NCBI RefSeq assembly: GCF_027579695.1
Contig: NC_083570.1
Coordinates: 11,220,051 to 11,284,050 of the forward strand
Origin: Neoarius graeffei
Lineage: Eukaryota; Chordata; Actinopteri; Siluriformes; Ariidae
DNA length: 64,000 nt
Direction of reading: 5' to 3'
Shown: one piece after another, positions 21,050 to 32,156 of the stretch
Layout of the letters: each line of letters starts with the position of its first letter
Numbering within the stretch: the stretch's first letter is position 1
Translations under genes and position numbers: made by a program
The notes under the pieces: generated by a model
Seen by the model: only the letters and a program-made list of their open reading frames with translations
Told to the model about the DNA's origin: nothing
Database searches by the model: none

Positions 21050-21247
21050 ATGAGCCAGAGGAAAAGGAGCACCGTGTGGGCGCACTTCACCCGTGAGCCG
21101 AACAACAAAGCCACATGCAACATTTGCCAGAAAAGCATTTCTTTCAAGTCGGGGTCAACAAACAATCTGCACAGGCATTTAAAAACACAGCACCCAGCCG
21201 TGCGAGTCACAGGGCTGCGCACAGGGCCGACTGCAACAACCAGCAAG
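21050..21247 (+). CDS. BED zinc-finger first exon of a hAT transposase
   Basis: Sixty-six codons run from MSQRKRSTVWAHFTR to a GTACGT donor. The BED pattern is complete: W at position 10 followed by HF, Cys-x2-Cys in CNIC, then HLKTQH giving the His pair. BED fingers are the DNA-binding start of many hAT transposases and of domesticated ZBED genes. The exon lies inside the 865-bp hAT, which has no catalytic exon. It is therefore a fragment, although the splice donor is still good and it could be exonised. Confidence 0.75.
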
Positions 21248-22204
21248 GTACGTCCAGAAATATTGATGTCACTGTCTAAGCAGAGGGCGCTGGCTTCTTA
21301 AAACTGAATAAATATTTAAAAATGAGCCAGTCTTTTGAACGGCTCTTTTCAAAGAACGGATCACAAAGATGCGGATCCCATCAAAGAGCCGTAAATCCCA
21401 TCTCTACCTGTTTTATTTACAGCTGGAAAGCACGTGCGTATTGCCGGAAGAAGTAGGAATGGTTGAGTGCGCATGCGCATTATATTTGTATCGATACAGA
21501 GCCGCTAAATCTGTGCACACTACAGCGAAGCGCTACAGTACCGGTACGAAACCCATACATTTGTGGGTTTCGTACCGGTATAGTTGCTAGTGTGGACAGG
21601 TGTTGCGGTACGAAAGTAGTATCGTATCGGTACAAAATCCCTAGTGTGGACAGGGTATATGGGTTTCGTAGCGCTTCGCTGTAGTGTGGACAGATGAAGT
21701 GGTTCTGTATCGATACAAATATCATGCGCAATGAACCATTCCTACTTCTTCCGGCAATACGCACGTACTTTCCAGCTGTAAATAAAACGTCAGAATGGCT
21801 CAAAACGACCGTGGAGCTACATGGAGCAGAGGGAGAAAGGGAGGGGAAGAGACGGGAGGGGGGAGAAAGGGAGATTCGTTTTCTTTGTTTCTTTCTCAAC
21901 TGCCTCGCCCGTTTTATACGATTCGACTGAATACATGACCACCAGAAATACAGACTGCACACTGACAACAAAAAGCACACACACGTCGTTTTAGACTGGT
22001 ACCAACATTCAAAAAAGTGCTTATTTAAGGAGTTAAAGGCATTTTTGAGACAAAGTCGGCAAACAGTCTTATTTTGTCAATTTGGGTGTGCCGAATTCAA
22101 ATCTGCAATATGCCAAGTTCTATCTGACCTCTGTTGACCTCTCGAGGTCATTGAACTTTGGGCCTGTAAACGTCTCAGCTGAACCCAGTTTCTCAGCTTT
22201 CTAA

Positions 22205-24153
22205 TGCCGCTTTTCCACTACAAACGCGGCTGAGTTGGGCTGAGCGGGGCTGTTGGAGTTGCATTTCGACTACAACCGCGCTGAACCGTGCTGGCTGGAA
22301 GTGGGTGGACACATTGGGTGGAGTTAGCGAAAGTGGGTGGACGTCACGTGATGTCACTGTTTGCGCTGCTTAACGACATCAGTGACCTTTTAAGCGGTAG
22401 TCTCACAACCCGGATAGTAGGGTTGGGCAGTATCCAAATTTTGACACCTTTAAACTGTCTCTGTGTTTTCCCGGGGTATACGGTATTACCGAGAAAATAA
22501 TATTTTGTTTCGGCCTACTGTGTAACGTGCGCCTATACCGGCGGACCTTGTCCAGACCTGCGCCTATGCCTCAAATGTACTACTATTTAAAAGCAGCATA
22601 GCGAATTTTGTGCATTGATGAATGGATTAAGAGATATTTCAAAGCATCACGCAACTCTTCCTTCATCTTGAAAATAGCATTCAACTGTCGTTTACACATG
22701 TCTGCGTTGAAACGCCATTTGCAGCACCTACTCCATCAAAAAAAGTACACGATGAGCAGGATCATACCCTTTCAAGCATGGGAAAGAAAAAAAGAAAAGA
22801 AAAAGAATCAACCAACACCCAAGTCCGTTTAGACTGCGCGATAAACCATATTCTTCAGTGCAAATGAGGCGAACCTAATTCAAATGCGTGATAGCTGCAC
22901 AAGGCAAAATCATATGGGCCCACGTCATGCCATGGCGGGGAAATTAATAATCAAATGGCCTTACCTTGCTTAAAACGTTGTCTTGATCACATAACTCCTT
23001 ACAATTATTCCACTTAAATCCATACGGTTTAACACACCCAACAAAGATAGCAAGCGCATTGCTAATTCCCACCAGAAACCTAACAGTTTACGCTACGATG
23101 TTTTCTTCCGTTTCTTCAGTAGATGACATTTCAAACGTTTATTACCCACATCCCAAATGTCATACGTTATATTATTTTACCTTGTTGTTACTCATGTAAC
23201 CTACTCAAAACATAACTCGTTGGAGAGATCTCGTGGAAGTGGAGTACCCCAGGCTATGGTGTGCCTTAGGGGACATATTAGATTTTTTTCGATTTTGCGC
23301 GGTCATTTACATTATTGCTGGCTCTTCCTTTTCGTTTGGTTTGAAACCAAAATACTGCCACACTGCCGATGTATATATTTTTTTTTTTGCCACTAACTCG
23401 TTATCTTGACTTGCCATCTTTCAACCGCGGTCTCAGTCTCTTGCGAAGCTTTCTGTCAGACTCCAAATGTCATGCAGAGTTGCCATGGTAACGACATAAA
23501 CAACCCTGCACGCGATGAGAACTTCTTTAGGAAATTGATAGAATTAGTGAAAATACGATCACACAGTTATTCGGGATGATCTTCAATTTATTATTTTATA
23601 TTATGACCTCATGTACTCCATTATTTATTTAGATATTATATATTTTTTTAAAATGACGGTAATGAGACCGATACCGTTGGTACTTTTGGATACCTCGGGA
23701 TACCTTCTTACCGTAATACCGCCCAACCCTACCGGATAGTAAACAATAAACATGGAGGACATGGAGTCGTTAGTGTTGCTGGTCTTGGTGCTGTGGCTTG
23801 TTGTCACCGACAACGCCAACAGATACTGGCAAGAGCGTATAGATGAGGCGAGGCGCATAAGGCTTCAGAAATTCTCGTAATTCTTCTTCTTCCGGGTTTA
23901 CGGTGTTTACAGATCCCAGCGTGCTCGCAGGGCGTGTGTGGGCGTGTGAGGACACTCCTCCTCACCAATCAGTGCACAGGGGAGTGTCTGCTCACGCCCC
24001 AGCCCCACTCGGCTCGGTTTGGCTCGCTTCAGCCCCACTCCAAAACCGTGCGAGTTTTGGGTGCTAAGCAGGGCTGAAGCGAGCTGAGTCGTGCTGTTCT
24101 GAGATAGTCGAAACACGAGCCGTGTCGGGCTGAAGTGAGCTGGAAAAGGGCCA
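22205..24153 (-). mobile_element. PIF/Harbinger-type MITE M1 with hAT inside
   Basis: The ends are TGCCGCTTTTCCACTAC and the complement of TGGCCCTTTTCCA, flanked by the exact duplication TAA (22202-22204 and 24154-24156). It is inverted relative to the copies at 8432 and 27687. A hAT sits at 22418-23731. Confidence 0.92.
22418..23731. mobile_element. Non-autonomous hAT
   Basis: The ends are TAGGGTTGGGCAGTAT and the complement of TAGGGTTGGGCGGTATTACG, flanked by the exact 8-bp duplication CCGGATAG (22410-22417 and 23732-23739). It is 1.3 kb with no recognisable transposase; one T-rich stretch near 23370. Confidence 0.93.
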
Positions 24154-24846
24154 TAAGGAATGAAATGTACTAAAATGATGAATGAAGTTAGCAAATGGCC
24201 TTGTTTGTTAAATGTTTGGGCGCTGAATTCATTTTTCATTTGTAAAACAACATATGACCTCTGATAACCTCAAGGTCATTAAACTTAGCCTATAGGCCTA
24301 TGCATTTAACGGCATTTTTAAACTGACTTTACTCCCCCAAAAAGAATATGAACAGACAAAAAACAAATAGAAAGGAACAAATACAACATTAAATGCCAGT
24401 CCATGTACATGTGACTTACTTTTCACAATGGGAATGCCTAGGCGATCACCTTACATAACATTGCATTACATTTAGCGGTTATTGTTTATACAAAGCTACT
24501 GAAAAAAGGACAGATTCAGCAGCATACAAAATGTGGGAGCATACAGGGCATACAGGTTAATCAGGGTTAGTATATATGAGAGTTTTTTTCTTTGTTGTTT
24601 GTTTTTGTTTTGTTTTAAACGGGGTAAAGCCTTTACAAAAAACAAACAAAAAAAACTCTCATATATGAGTGATTCCACGCTTATGGGTACTGAAATGGGG
24701 ACATGAACTTATTTTTAAAAATTCACCTAAAACCATTTCTTTTTTTACCATCAGGTCACAAAACATGTAATCTTTAATGAATGATATGTTAAAAGATAAC
24801 TTTAATTTTCTGAGATGTAATAAAAACATATTTATATGCCAAAGTC

Positions 24847-25097
24847 AGAACGTAACAGAAGTGTTGTGGACATATATATTCTCAATTTTAACAATGTAGA
24901 ATTACTTTTTGAAACATAGGAAGGTGATGTTTTAGCAAATATAATTAATAAACATGTGTAGTAGAATAAACATACACATTCTTTCAATAAGATTAACATG
25001 GTATAGAGCTAGATTGTAATTAATTTGTAACAGACGCGAGATGGACAATCGTAACAGAAGTAATGTAACAGACATCATTTTGGAACTCAGGCTTGAC
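24847..25097. other. Loop of foldback element P2
   Basis: This is the unpaired centre between the two long arms. GTAACAGAAG-type words occur at about 24850, 25027 and 25045. It is AT-rich and non-coding. Confidence 0.7.
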
Positions 25098-25669
25098 TTT
25101 GGCATATAAATATGTTTTTATTACATCTCAGAAAATTAAAGTTATCTTTTAACATATCATTCATTAAAGATTACATGTTTTGTGACCTGATGGTAAAAAA
25201 AGAAATGGTTTTAGGTGAATTTTTAAAAATAAGTTCATGTCCCCATTTCAGTACTCATAAGCGTGGAATCACTCATATACTAACCCTGATTAACCTGTAT
25301 ACCCCCACATTTTGTATGCTGCTGAATCTGTCCTTTTTTCAGTAGCTTTGTATAAACAATAACCGCTAAATGTAATGCAATGTTATGTAAGGTGATCACC
25401 TAGGCATTCTCATTTGTGAAAAGTAAGTCACATGTACATGGACTGGCATTTAATGTCGTATTTGTTCCTTTCTATTTGTTTTTTGTCTGTTCATATTCTT
25501 TTTGGGGGAGTAAAGTCAGTTTAAAAATGCCATTAAATGCATAGGCCTATTGAGGTATTTCACTCACGTGACCAAGTCATGTGACGCTGCCATTTTGGAC
25601 GGCACGCATTCAATCAGTTTGAATGCGAGGAAGGCGACAAACGAAAAACATAAAAGAAAAAGGAGCGAG

Positions 25670-25810
25670 ATGCAGAAAACACCTTCACTATCCAGCAACG
25701 TAGGGCATTTACAGGGCGAGCAGAGGGAGAGGTATTTGCAAAAATTGAGGTTAGCAGGCTTAGAGAACGACGTTTACCTGCTTCCACCAGGATTGTTCAC
25801 TGACAGCTAA
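25670..25810 (+). pseudogene. N-terminal remnant of ISL2EU-associated protein
   Basis: The frame reads MQKTPSLSSNVGHL and then QRERYLQKLRLAGLENDVY before a stop after FTDS. The block RYLxKLxLxGLxxDxYxLPPG resembles the start of a large fish protein, with a YqaJ-type nuclease region, that I associate with ISL2EU elements. That link is from memory. Upstream, the open frame continues to the element end with no ATG. The protein is truncated at 46 residues from this ATG. Confidence 0.45.
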
Positions 25811-25946
25811 GATTTGTTCACATTTTCATTTACTTTCGGTCCTCAGGATAAACAAAATGTTATTAAATGTCATTGAAATAACTTCTTAGTCTGTTGAGAC
25901 ATGGCCTGTTATAAGTTTTTCCTTTACTGTATTTACTAGTTTACTG

Positions 25947-26137
25947 AGCGCGCTCCGGAGCTGGCCGGCTGGCGCTAGCTAGCTAGCGCTCCGGGGCCGG
26001 CTGGCGCTAGCTAGCTAGCGCTCCGGGGCCGGCTGGCGCTAGCTGGCTAGCTAGCGCTCCGGGGCCGGCCGGCTGGCTAGCTAGCGCTCCGGGGCCGGCC
26101 GGCTGGCTAGCTAGCGCTCCGGGGCCGGCCAGCTGGC
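25947..26137. repeat. CG-rich minisatellite (CTAGCGCTCCGGGGCCGG units)
   Basis: Five units of about 35 bases carry GCTAGCTAGCGCTCCGGGGC followed by a variable CGGCTGG part. It sits exactly at the centre of a palindrome (TTTACTAGTTTACTGAGC on the left, complement on the right). It contrasts sharply in GC content with its surroundings. Confidence 0.9.
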
Positions 26138-27514
26138 TCAGTAAACTAGTAAATCCAGTAAAGGGAAAAACTTGAGACTGAAAGGTTTTAACAGTCATCC
26201 AAATGACTGAACGTAAACATTGCTACAGTAACATACCAGCTACTGTTGTTGACATTAGCTAGCTTGCCGTCCAAAATGGCGGACACCGGGGCGTCACGTG
26301 ACCCTGTGACGTCAGGTGAAATACCTCAATAGGCCAAGTTTAATGACCTTGAGGTTATCAGAGGTCATATGTCGTTTTACAAATGAAAAATGAATTCAGC
26401 ACCCAAACATTTAACAAACAAGGCCATTTGCTAACTTCATTAATCATTTTAGTACATTTCATTCCTTAGAAAGCTGAGAAACTGGGTTCAGCTGAGACGT
26501 TTACAGGCCCAAAGTTCAATGACCTCTAGAGGTCAACAGAGGTCAGATAGAGCTCAGCATATTGCAGATTTGAATTCGGCACACCCAAATTGACAAAATA
26601 AGACTGTTTGCCGACTTTGTCTCAAAAATGCTTTTGGGTGTCACAATTCTGGATTTTGGTACCAGTCTATTTCATCCGCCATATTCTCGGAAGGAAGTTA
26701 CTCGGTAACCACGGAAACATTTCGCGCACGCGCATTTCAACTACCGTGAAAGAAAACCGCAAACATTTCTTGCTAGTGTGGACAGATGCACTAAACTGTA
26801 CCGGTATACTTTGTATCCAGTGGCGTGCACAGACATTTTGGGGGGCAAGAGCTCTGGGGGGGAAAAGGGCACTTTTTTGCGCATGTGGAACACCTTATTA
26901 TAAAAGTCTGAGATTTATCCCTCCTCTTGTGTTCGGGTCGCCACTGACCCGTTTTAGTTTTTAAAGGTGTAAAACAACCACTTAATGTTAATTTATTACA
27001 TCAAGGCTTTTTGACTTTGCCAGGAATCTCTAGTTGAACAAAATAGAAAAATAAATTTTTGTTTTCCTAAATCTGAAAATGGTCTAGCAAAAAATATAAT
27101 ACTTATGTGCAGTTGTTTCTGTATGCGACGGGCTACTTCACGACAAAATAATTACAGCTTGGGCTTAGAGGGCAAACAATAAATTTTCACTCGATTCATG
27201 TGTTACCTGGCTGGTGGGGCAGGGGAAGAGCTGCCTGACTGCCCGATGTGTTGTCTGCGCTACGACAAGGCCGTGGCTTCCAGGACGCTATGCTGCTGCA
27301 ACCTCACATTCAGTACGTTTACATGCACGTCCAAATCGAGCTGCTGTCGGTAATCGAGCAAAGGGTCCCAGCAGGGGTGCCGGAGAAATCCAATCCTACA
27401 TGCACAAGTGAAATCGGGCTATTGTGCAAGGTGCATTGTGCACCCGAGCCACACGTGGCGCTACACGCCCCATCGTGTTGGTACACTTCCGGTTGTCGTC
27501 ATGAAGAAGAGCTA

Positions 27515-27604
27515 TAGTGTTGCCAGATACTGCTGACGTATTCCAGCCCAAAACATGTTCAAATCCGCTAAAATGCACTTAAAACCCCCAATCTGGCAAC
27601 ACTG
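27515..27604. mobile_element. 90-bp hAT miniature, copy 2
   Basis: This is the same family as the 92-bp copies at 4496 and 43963, with ends AGTGTTGCCAGAT and complement. It has lost its first base and the flanking duplication is not recognisable, so it is the oldest of the three or sits in altered flanks. Confidence 0.75.
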
Positions 27605-27686
27605 GCAGTTCCGTGCTCAAGCTGTTAGGCTTGCTCTAACAGACTGTATGGCTACAAACTGTCTGGCACAGACCACGGTTTTGTAA

Positions 27687-28379
27687 TGGCCCTTTTCCAC
27701 TACCCTTTTTCAGCTCGCTTCAGCTCGCTTCAGCTCACTTCAGCCCGACACGGCTCGTGTTTCGACTACCAAAAACCAGCACAACTCAGCTCGCTTCAGC
27801 CCTGCTTAGCCCCTAAAACTCGCACCGTTTTGGAGTGGGGCTGAAGCGGGCTGAAGCGAGCCAAAGCGAGCCGAGTGAGGCTGGGGGCGTGAGCAGACAC
27901 TCCCCTGTGCACTGATTGGTGAGGAGGAGTGTCCTCACATGCCCACACACGCCCCGCGAGCACGCTGGGATCTGTAAACACCGTAAACCCGGAAGAAGAA
28001 GAATTACGAATTACGAGAATTTCTGAAGCCTTATGCGCCTCGCCTCATCTATACGCTCTTGCCAGTATCTGTCCGCGTTGTCGGTGACAACAAGCCACAG
28101 CACCAAGACCAGCAACACTAACGACTCCATGTCCTCCATGTTTATTGTTTACTATTCGGGTCGTGAGACTACCGCTTAAAAGATCACTGATGTCACTGTT
28201 TGCGCTGCTTAACGACATCACGTGACGTCCACCCACTTTCGCTAACTCCACCCAATGTGTCCACCCACTTCCAGCCAGCACGGTTCAGCGCGGTTGTAGT
28301 CGAAATGCAACTCCAACAGCCCCACTCAGCACGGCACGGCTCAGCCCGACTCAGCCGCGTTTGTAGTGGAAAAGCGGCA
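27687..28379 (+). mobile_element. PIF/Harbinger-type MITE M1, uninterrupted copy
   Basis: The element is 693 bp with ends TGGCCCTTTTCCACTACC and TAGTGGAAAAGCGGCA and the exact duplication TAA (27684-27686 and 28380-28382). It is the best reference copy of this family. AGCTCGCTTCAG words are repeated inside the left end. Confidence 0.94.
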
Positions 28380-28529
28380 TAAGACAACTTATTTTGCACA
28401 AGAATATTTTTCTAAAGTCCATTTTTTGCTTACAAAAAAATATTTTTTTTTGCTTACAATTTAACTTGTGTCTTAATAAACACACAAAGTTCAATTGTTT
28501 TGTTTTTATTGACATTCTTCAGATGTTGG

Positions 28530-28560
<31 letters not shown>

Positions 28561-29767
28561 AATACAATGACTTGTTTATGTACACAATTCACAGCTATGC
28601 AACAGCTGTACAGATGTATTTGGTGATACAGTAAGTGAGCTAAATTTTAACAGTGCAAACAATGCCACAAAAAGAAAAGATTCATGCCATTGTCATGATT
28701 CGTTGTCATGCCGACCGAGGCTGTTGTGTTTCCCTTGTGGTCTCGTCACTCGTCACTTCCGGAAGGGGCAGTGCTGAAGTAAGTAGCTCGAATACGTAGC
28801 TCAATAGGGTTTACATGCACTAAGTAGCTCGGCAGAAATCGCATAATCTAGGTCGTGTAGCTCGATTCCGAGAAATCAAGTTCGGTTCAATTTCAGCCGA
28901 ATTAAGGCGTATACATGGCATTTTGAACTTCGATTTCAGTCGAGCAACGGCAGAAATTCGATTCTCTCTATGTGCATGTAAACGTAGTGATTGAATGCAC
29001 TGCACGCTTGTTCACGTGACAGAGCAAGAGAGACAGAGGTCCGGTGTGTGTGCGGAGGGGGCACACATCGGGACATTATTTTCACACATGCTTTTAATGC
29101 CGCGGCTTTTCTAAAGGATCATGTCGACATTGGCCTCAGTAAACTGTAAAAAAAAAAAATTCAAAAGGGCCCTTTTTTGGACAGAGGGCAGAGGGGCAGG
29201 TGCTTGAGCACCACCTCGTGTCTATCTGTGCACGCCACTGTTTGTATCGATACAGTTATACCACTATCGTACCGGTATACATGTGAACACAGCATTTCTG
29301 GTTCTAGCAGTATCAATTGGGACTGTGTAGACCTTTTTTCTATTTTGTGCTACAATGTTAAAGGAGATACACAGAACCATGGCCTCACTTTTTGTTTATA
29401 AATGCCTTGAGACCGCAAGAATGGCATAAGACTCGTTTTAAGCGTTAAAGGGCACCTTGCATGGTTTTTTCATTAATTGTGCGGTGGTCTCTAGTATGAA
29501 TGAATGCCCTGTGAGCTGGTTTTGGTGAAAAAAATGCTGTGGTTCTCCTGTTTCAGGCTGTTCTAGTTTGGTGGAGGAGCGCGTGGTGGGAGAGCGACAG
29601 GATTTCAGCTCTTACTCATTAATATTCATGACATGTAAAGCCTAGGTCACAACCGGACGTACGATTTTTTTTTTGGCCATGCGATTTTTGGCGTTTCCCA
29701 AATTGCTGTTTTTTTTGTTTGTTTGTTTGTTTTTTTGTTCGTGGAGAAAGACGCACATTGGCCGTAA

Positions 29768-30898
29768 GGCCATTATTAAAAAATGTTCTGTTTCCGGTCC
29801 ACCGGCCGGGTGAGTGCCGTTTGTGCGGGTGAAATTTTTTTTTAAACGCCGGTTTTTCGACATTTTTTTCGGGTTCGTAAATCTAAAATCGAACTTGACA
29901 TTTCCGCATTCCCAGGGCTTTCCACTAAGGCTCATACTAGCCAGCCATGACAAATAAGTAGCCAGCCGGGGGGTAAACACAAAATAAACTCCTGTGCATG
30001 CAGTTCCCAGGATTAAGTGTATTTTCCACAGACCATTTATTTATTCACTTTACTCAAATACAAAGTAAAATGGCAGTAACTCTTCTTTCTTTTCTTGCGT
30101 ATTGCATCATGAGGTGTTCCTGGCTTGTAAATCTCTTATTTTCGGTGCATGACACATTCACGCAGCTGAGCATGCGCCGAGTGCGCGCGCACACCGCATG
30201 TCGGGGCGCGGATGAGTTACTCTCCCTTGATCAACGGTTCAGTTTGACATTATTGTCAGTCCGTTAGATAAACATTTAATTTTATTAAAATCGAAAATGA
30301 ATATTTAGAGCCTGTGGGCTACAAAAATAGTCATTAAAGTAGCCGGCTGGACTTAATTGTGTGGCCGGCGCTTGTGGAAAGCCCTGTCGAATCAGCTCTG
30401 CGCATGCGCTGTGCGGCACAAAAAAACGGCAGCCACCATGAAGGAAGCAGATCCGGAGTTTTCAAACATTTGCTTAAGTGTGAAATCGCAAAATGGTATT
30501 CTAGCGAACAACAAAATAGTAAAGATTCAGAAAAACAAATCATTCAGTGATCATTTTAATAGTGTAATTTCATCCGAACTCGGCCTAACGCTCGATTTAG
30601 AACTACAAAAAGTCCGCGTGTCGGACATTTTAAGTACCTTTGTAAAAGTTTTGCAAATGTTGCAGTCAGCATTTAAAATGCTAACTTAAAGTTTTTGTAC
30701 AAGTTTCAGTTGATTAAACTGTCATATTTTATTAAATGTCTGCTTTTGTAATAAAAAAAAGTACTGAAAGAAAAAGCAAACACAGCATTGCGATTTCTTA
30801 TCCATCCATATATAATTAAAAAAAAATAAAAATAAAAAAATCCCTCCCTCCCGACTGAAATTTTTTTTGCCCACGAATTTTTTTTTTTAAGGATGGCC
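29768..30898 (+). mobile_element. Harbinger-type element H1, copy 1, with unknown ORF
   Basis: The ends GGCCATTATTAAAAAATG and TTTAAGGATGGCC are flanked by the exact TAA duplication (29765-29767 and 30899-30901). The empty site GGCCGTAAGTTTG is seen in the 299-bp MITE at 42548. It carries the ORF at 30438-30689. Copy 2 lies inverted at 33975-36604. Confidence 0.9.
30438..30689 (+). CDS. Unknown small protein of element H1
   Basis: The ATG is in a strong Kozak context (GCCACCATGA). The 83-residue product starts MKEADPEFSNICLSVKSQNG, then KIVKIQKNKSFSDHF and ISSELGLTLDLELQKVRVSD. Copy 2 diverges after this SD and continues with a further reading frame, so the last 25 residues here follow a deletion and are probably not native. 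I do not recognise the protein. Harbinger elements usually carry a second, DNA-binding protein besides the transposase, and this could be its relic, but no Myb/SANT pattern is evident. Confidence 0.5.
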   Translation: MKEADPEFSNICLSVKSQNGILANNKIVKIQKNKSFSDHFNSVISSELGLTLDLELQKVRVSDILSTFVKVLQMLQSAFKMLT

Positions 30899-31562
30899 TA
30901 AGTTTGTCTTGCAACCTGAAAAAAACGTAAGCGCCCGTAGAGTTTGTTTGACATGACAAAGAACCTCTGCGGCCAGTCTACGGCTCGAAAATCAGCACAT
31001 CACATGCGTGCCCTCCGTGCGTTTCTTGCGTTTTTTGCACGTAGACCGGCCGTAGGAGCACGTACGGCTGGTTGTGACCGAGGCTTAAACGTGCTACTTC
31101 TGATCGGCTAACAGCACTGTGACGCTACCTCCAGTGGGTCAGAACAAGCAGATGTGGGTGTCTCTGTAAAAACTGTTTTGATTGGCTATTATGGTCTCGA
31201 CATCAATGTTTTGACCAATAGCAATGTACATAACACGAATTTTACATCACATTCAACGAGATTTAAACGAGACTAAAGATGGCGAATTACAAATAATGTG
31301 TAAACATCGTTGGAGTTAAAGTTTGAACAGCATGAAGGAACATACCCCAACCCCCTGAAATTAATAAAAAAACATTCTCAACGGATTTGACATGATATAA
31401 AAAGGTCGTTTTTTTTACTCAGAAAAAGCGGAAATCTGCCGAAAAGCGGAAAACTCTCATCCCCGCCGAGCTTGTGACCATGTCATGCATGGTAACGTGG
31501 AGAATATGAACATGCTGTTTTGTGACAAAAACCTTCGAACAAAAAGTTCATGTTTTACTTAC

Positions 31563-31835
31563 AGCTTGTGAGCTGGTGGTCGATCGTCTTGACGGTACAG
31601 ATCCAGGGATTAAAAACAACCTCGAAGCAAAACCACTACTGAAGGCACCGAAGTTTGAAAAGTCCCTGTGGTTGAAATGATCAGAACACAGTACTAACGC
31701 TGCATTACACTTCGCTGTAGGTGTTCCAAAGATAAATTCCAAGCATTTCTTCTTCAGCTCTTCTATCTTGGGCAAGAAATGCAACGTTGATGTGTTACTG
31801 CCACAAATAACACCGGCATGAACTTGTTCAGACAT
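31563..31835 (-). CDS. Degenerate THAP-like first exon of Kolobok-type element
   Basis: Ninety-one codons run from MSEQVHAGVICGSNTSTLHF to a GTAAGT donor. The C-terminal half is THAP-like: LVLCSDHF supplies Cys50-x2-His53, followed by GFASRLFLIPGSVPS, the usual AVPT position. The N-terminal half has Cys11 but no second Cys at the expected spacing. The layout parallels the intact finger of the element at 54939-55238 (AGFAHQLSLKPGSVPS). It probably encoded the DNA-binding start of a Kolobok transposase. The finger is damaged, so binding is doubtful. Confidence 0.55.
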
Positions 31836-32156
31836 GTTTTCAGCTTGCTGTTAGGTCCTCTTCCGCTACTGATGAGATGGGCTCTGCTATCTCTCCTCGC
31901 GCTTAAATCCGAACTTCCTTCCTGTGGGCGGTTGCAAGCCAAGGTGGGCGAGGCCATGAATACTAATTTACGAAGTGACGCAAGATCGTATGGCTTTTTC
32001 AGATCCGCTCGTTTTTCCGACTATTTTCTTTCATAAGCTAATACAGGGAATGGGAGTAGAATTACATTTTCACACGCAGCATGCATATGCAACTCGGAGT
32101 GAACTATGGTATTTCAAAAAGAGCCAGTATTAAACGTTTTTGGTGGAAGGGCACCT

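Larger units (their letters stand above)
20542..21406 (+). mobile_element. hAT element with BED-finger exon
   Basis: It starts TAGTGTTGTGACGTTTGCG and ends CCCATCTCTA in the R1 arm. GTTTTATTT occurs at both junctions, with three extra bases on the right. The AACGGCTC word is inverted near both ends. The BED-finger exon at 21050 is the only coding part kept. Confidence 0.75.
25551..26328 (+). mobile_element. ISL2EU-type element with minisatellite
   Basis: The ends TGAGGTATTTCAC and GTGAAATACCTCA are flanked by a 2-bp AT duplication. The other P2 arm reads GGCCTATAGGC at the empty site. A 2-bp AT duplication is the ISL2EU signature. A coding remnant (25670-25810) and a CG-rich tandem repeat (25947-26137) lie inside. 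Confidence 0.72.
21992..26669. mobile_element. Long foldback element P2
   Basis: The ends TAGACTGGTACCAA are inverted, with TTT on both sides, matching the uninterrupted R1 arm. The arms are long: 21992-24846 on the left (with a MITE inserted) and 25098-26669 on the right (with an ISL2EU-type element inserted), around a 250-bp spacer (24847-25097) with repeated GTAACAGAAG. Net arm length is about 0.8-0.9 kb. No protein is encoded. Confidence 0.82.
27314..28986. mobile_element. MITE with TACGTTTACATGCAC ends
   Basis: TACGTTTACATGCAC and its complement GTGCATGTAAACGTA stand 1.7 kb apart. Inside both, TCGAGC / GCTCGA words repeat. The target duplication is not clear. It contains the M1 MITE at 27687, the hAT miniature at 27515 and a (CA)n run at 28535-28560. 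Confidence 0.65.
26818..29240. mobile_element. hAT element with nested MITEs
   Basis: The ends are CAGTGGCGTGCACAGACA and the complement of CAGTGGCGTGCACAGATAGA, flanked by the exact 8-bp duplication TTTGTATC (26810-26817 and 29241-29248). It carries a MITE with TACGTTTACATGCAC ends, an M1 MITE and a 90-bp hAT miniature. No transposase is left. Confidence 0.93.
7437..29293. mobile_element. Foldback DNA element R1 (about 1.3 kb net, 21.9 kb with inserts)
   Basis: The inverted ends are GCTGTGTTCACAC at 7437 and GTGAACACAGC at 29283-29293, with a 3-bp ATT repeat on both sides. Both arms continue through TATACCGGTACGA and AACTTCCTTCCGAGAATATG. Fragments of the arms reappear in order between the inserts at 12319-12335, 17512-17619, 20428-20541 and 21407-21991, then inverted in 26670-26817 and 29241-29293. 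The arms meet in a GTACCGGTA-rich centre near 21590. No protein is encoded. A 3-bp duplication suggests a PIF/Harbinger-type MITE. Confidence 0.75.
29639..31085. mobile_element. PIF/Harbinger-type MITE (AGCCTAGGTCACAACCGG)
   Basis: The ends are AGCCTAGGTCACAACCGG and the complement of AGCCTCGGTCACAACCGG, with the exact TAA duplication (29636-29638 and 31086-31088). The empty site is visible at about 54506. An uninterrupted 299-bp copy is at 42548-42846. Another Harbinger-type element sits in its middle. Confidence 0.92.
29449..32156. mobile_element. Kolobok-type element with THAP-like exon and nested MITE
   Basis: TTAA occurs at both ends (29445-29448 and 32157-32160) next to AGGGCACCTTGC and AAGGGCACCT. 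A degenerate THAP exon lies inside on the minus strand. Its body matches the TTAA element at 54281-55517 (ATTAATATTCATGACATGTAAA and GGCTAACAGCACTGTG). TTAA plus THAP is the Kolobok combination. A Harbinger-type MITE is inserted at 29639-31085. Confidence 0.72.

Noticed and set aside
24496..24678. Poly-Phe/Leu frame near the small hairpin in P2
   Set aside because: Comes from T-rich foldback sequence, not a protein.
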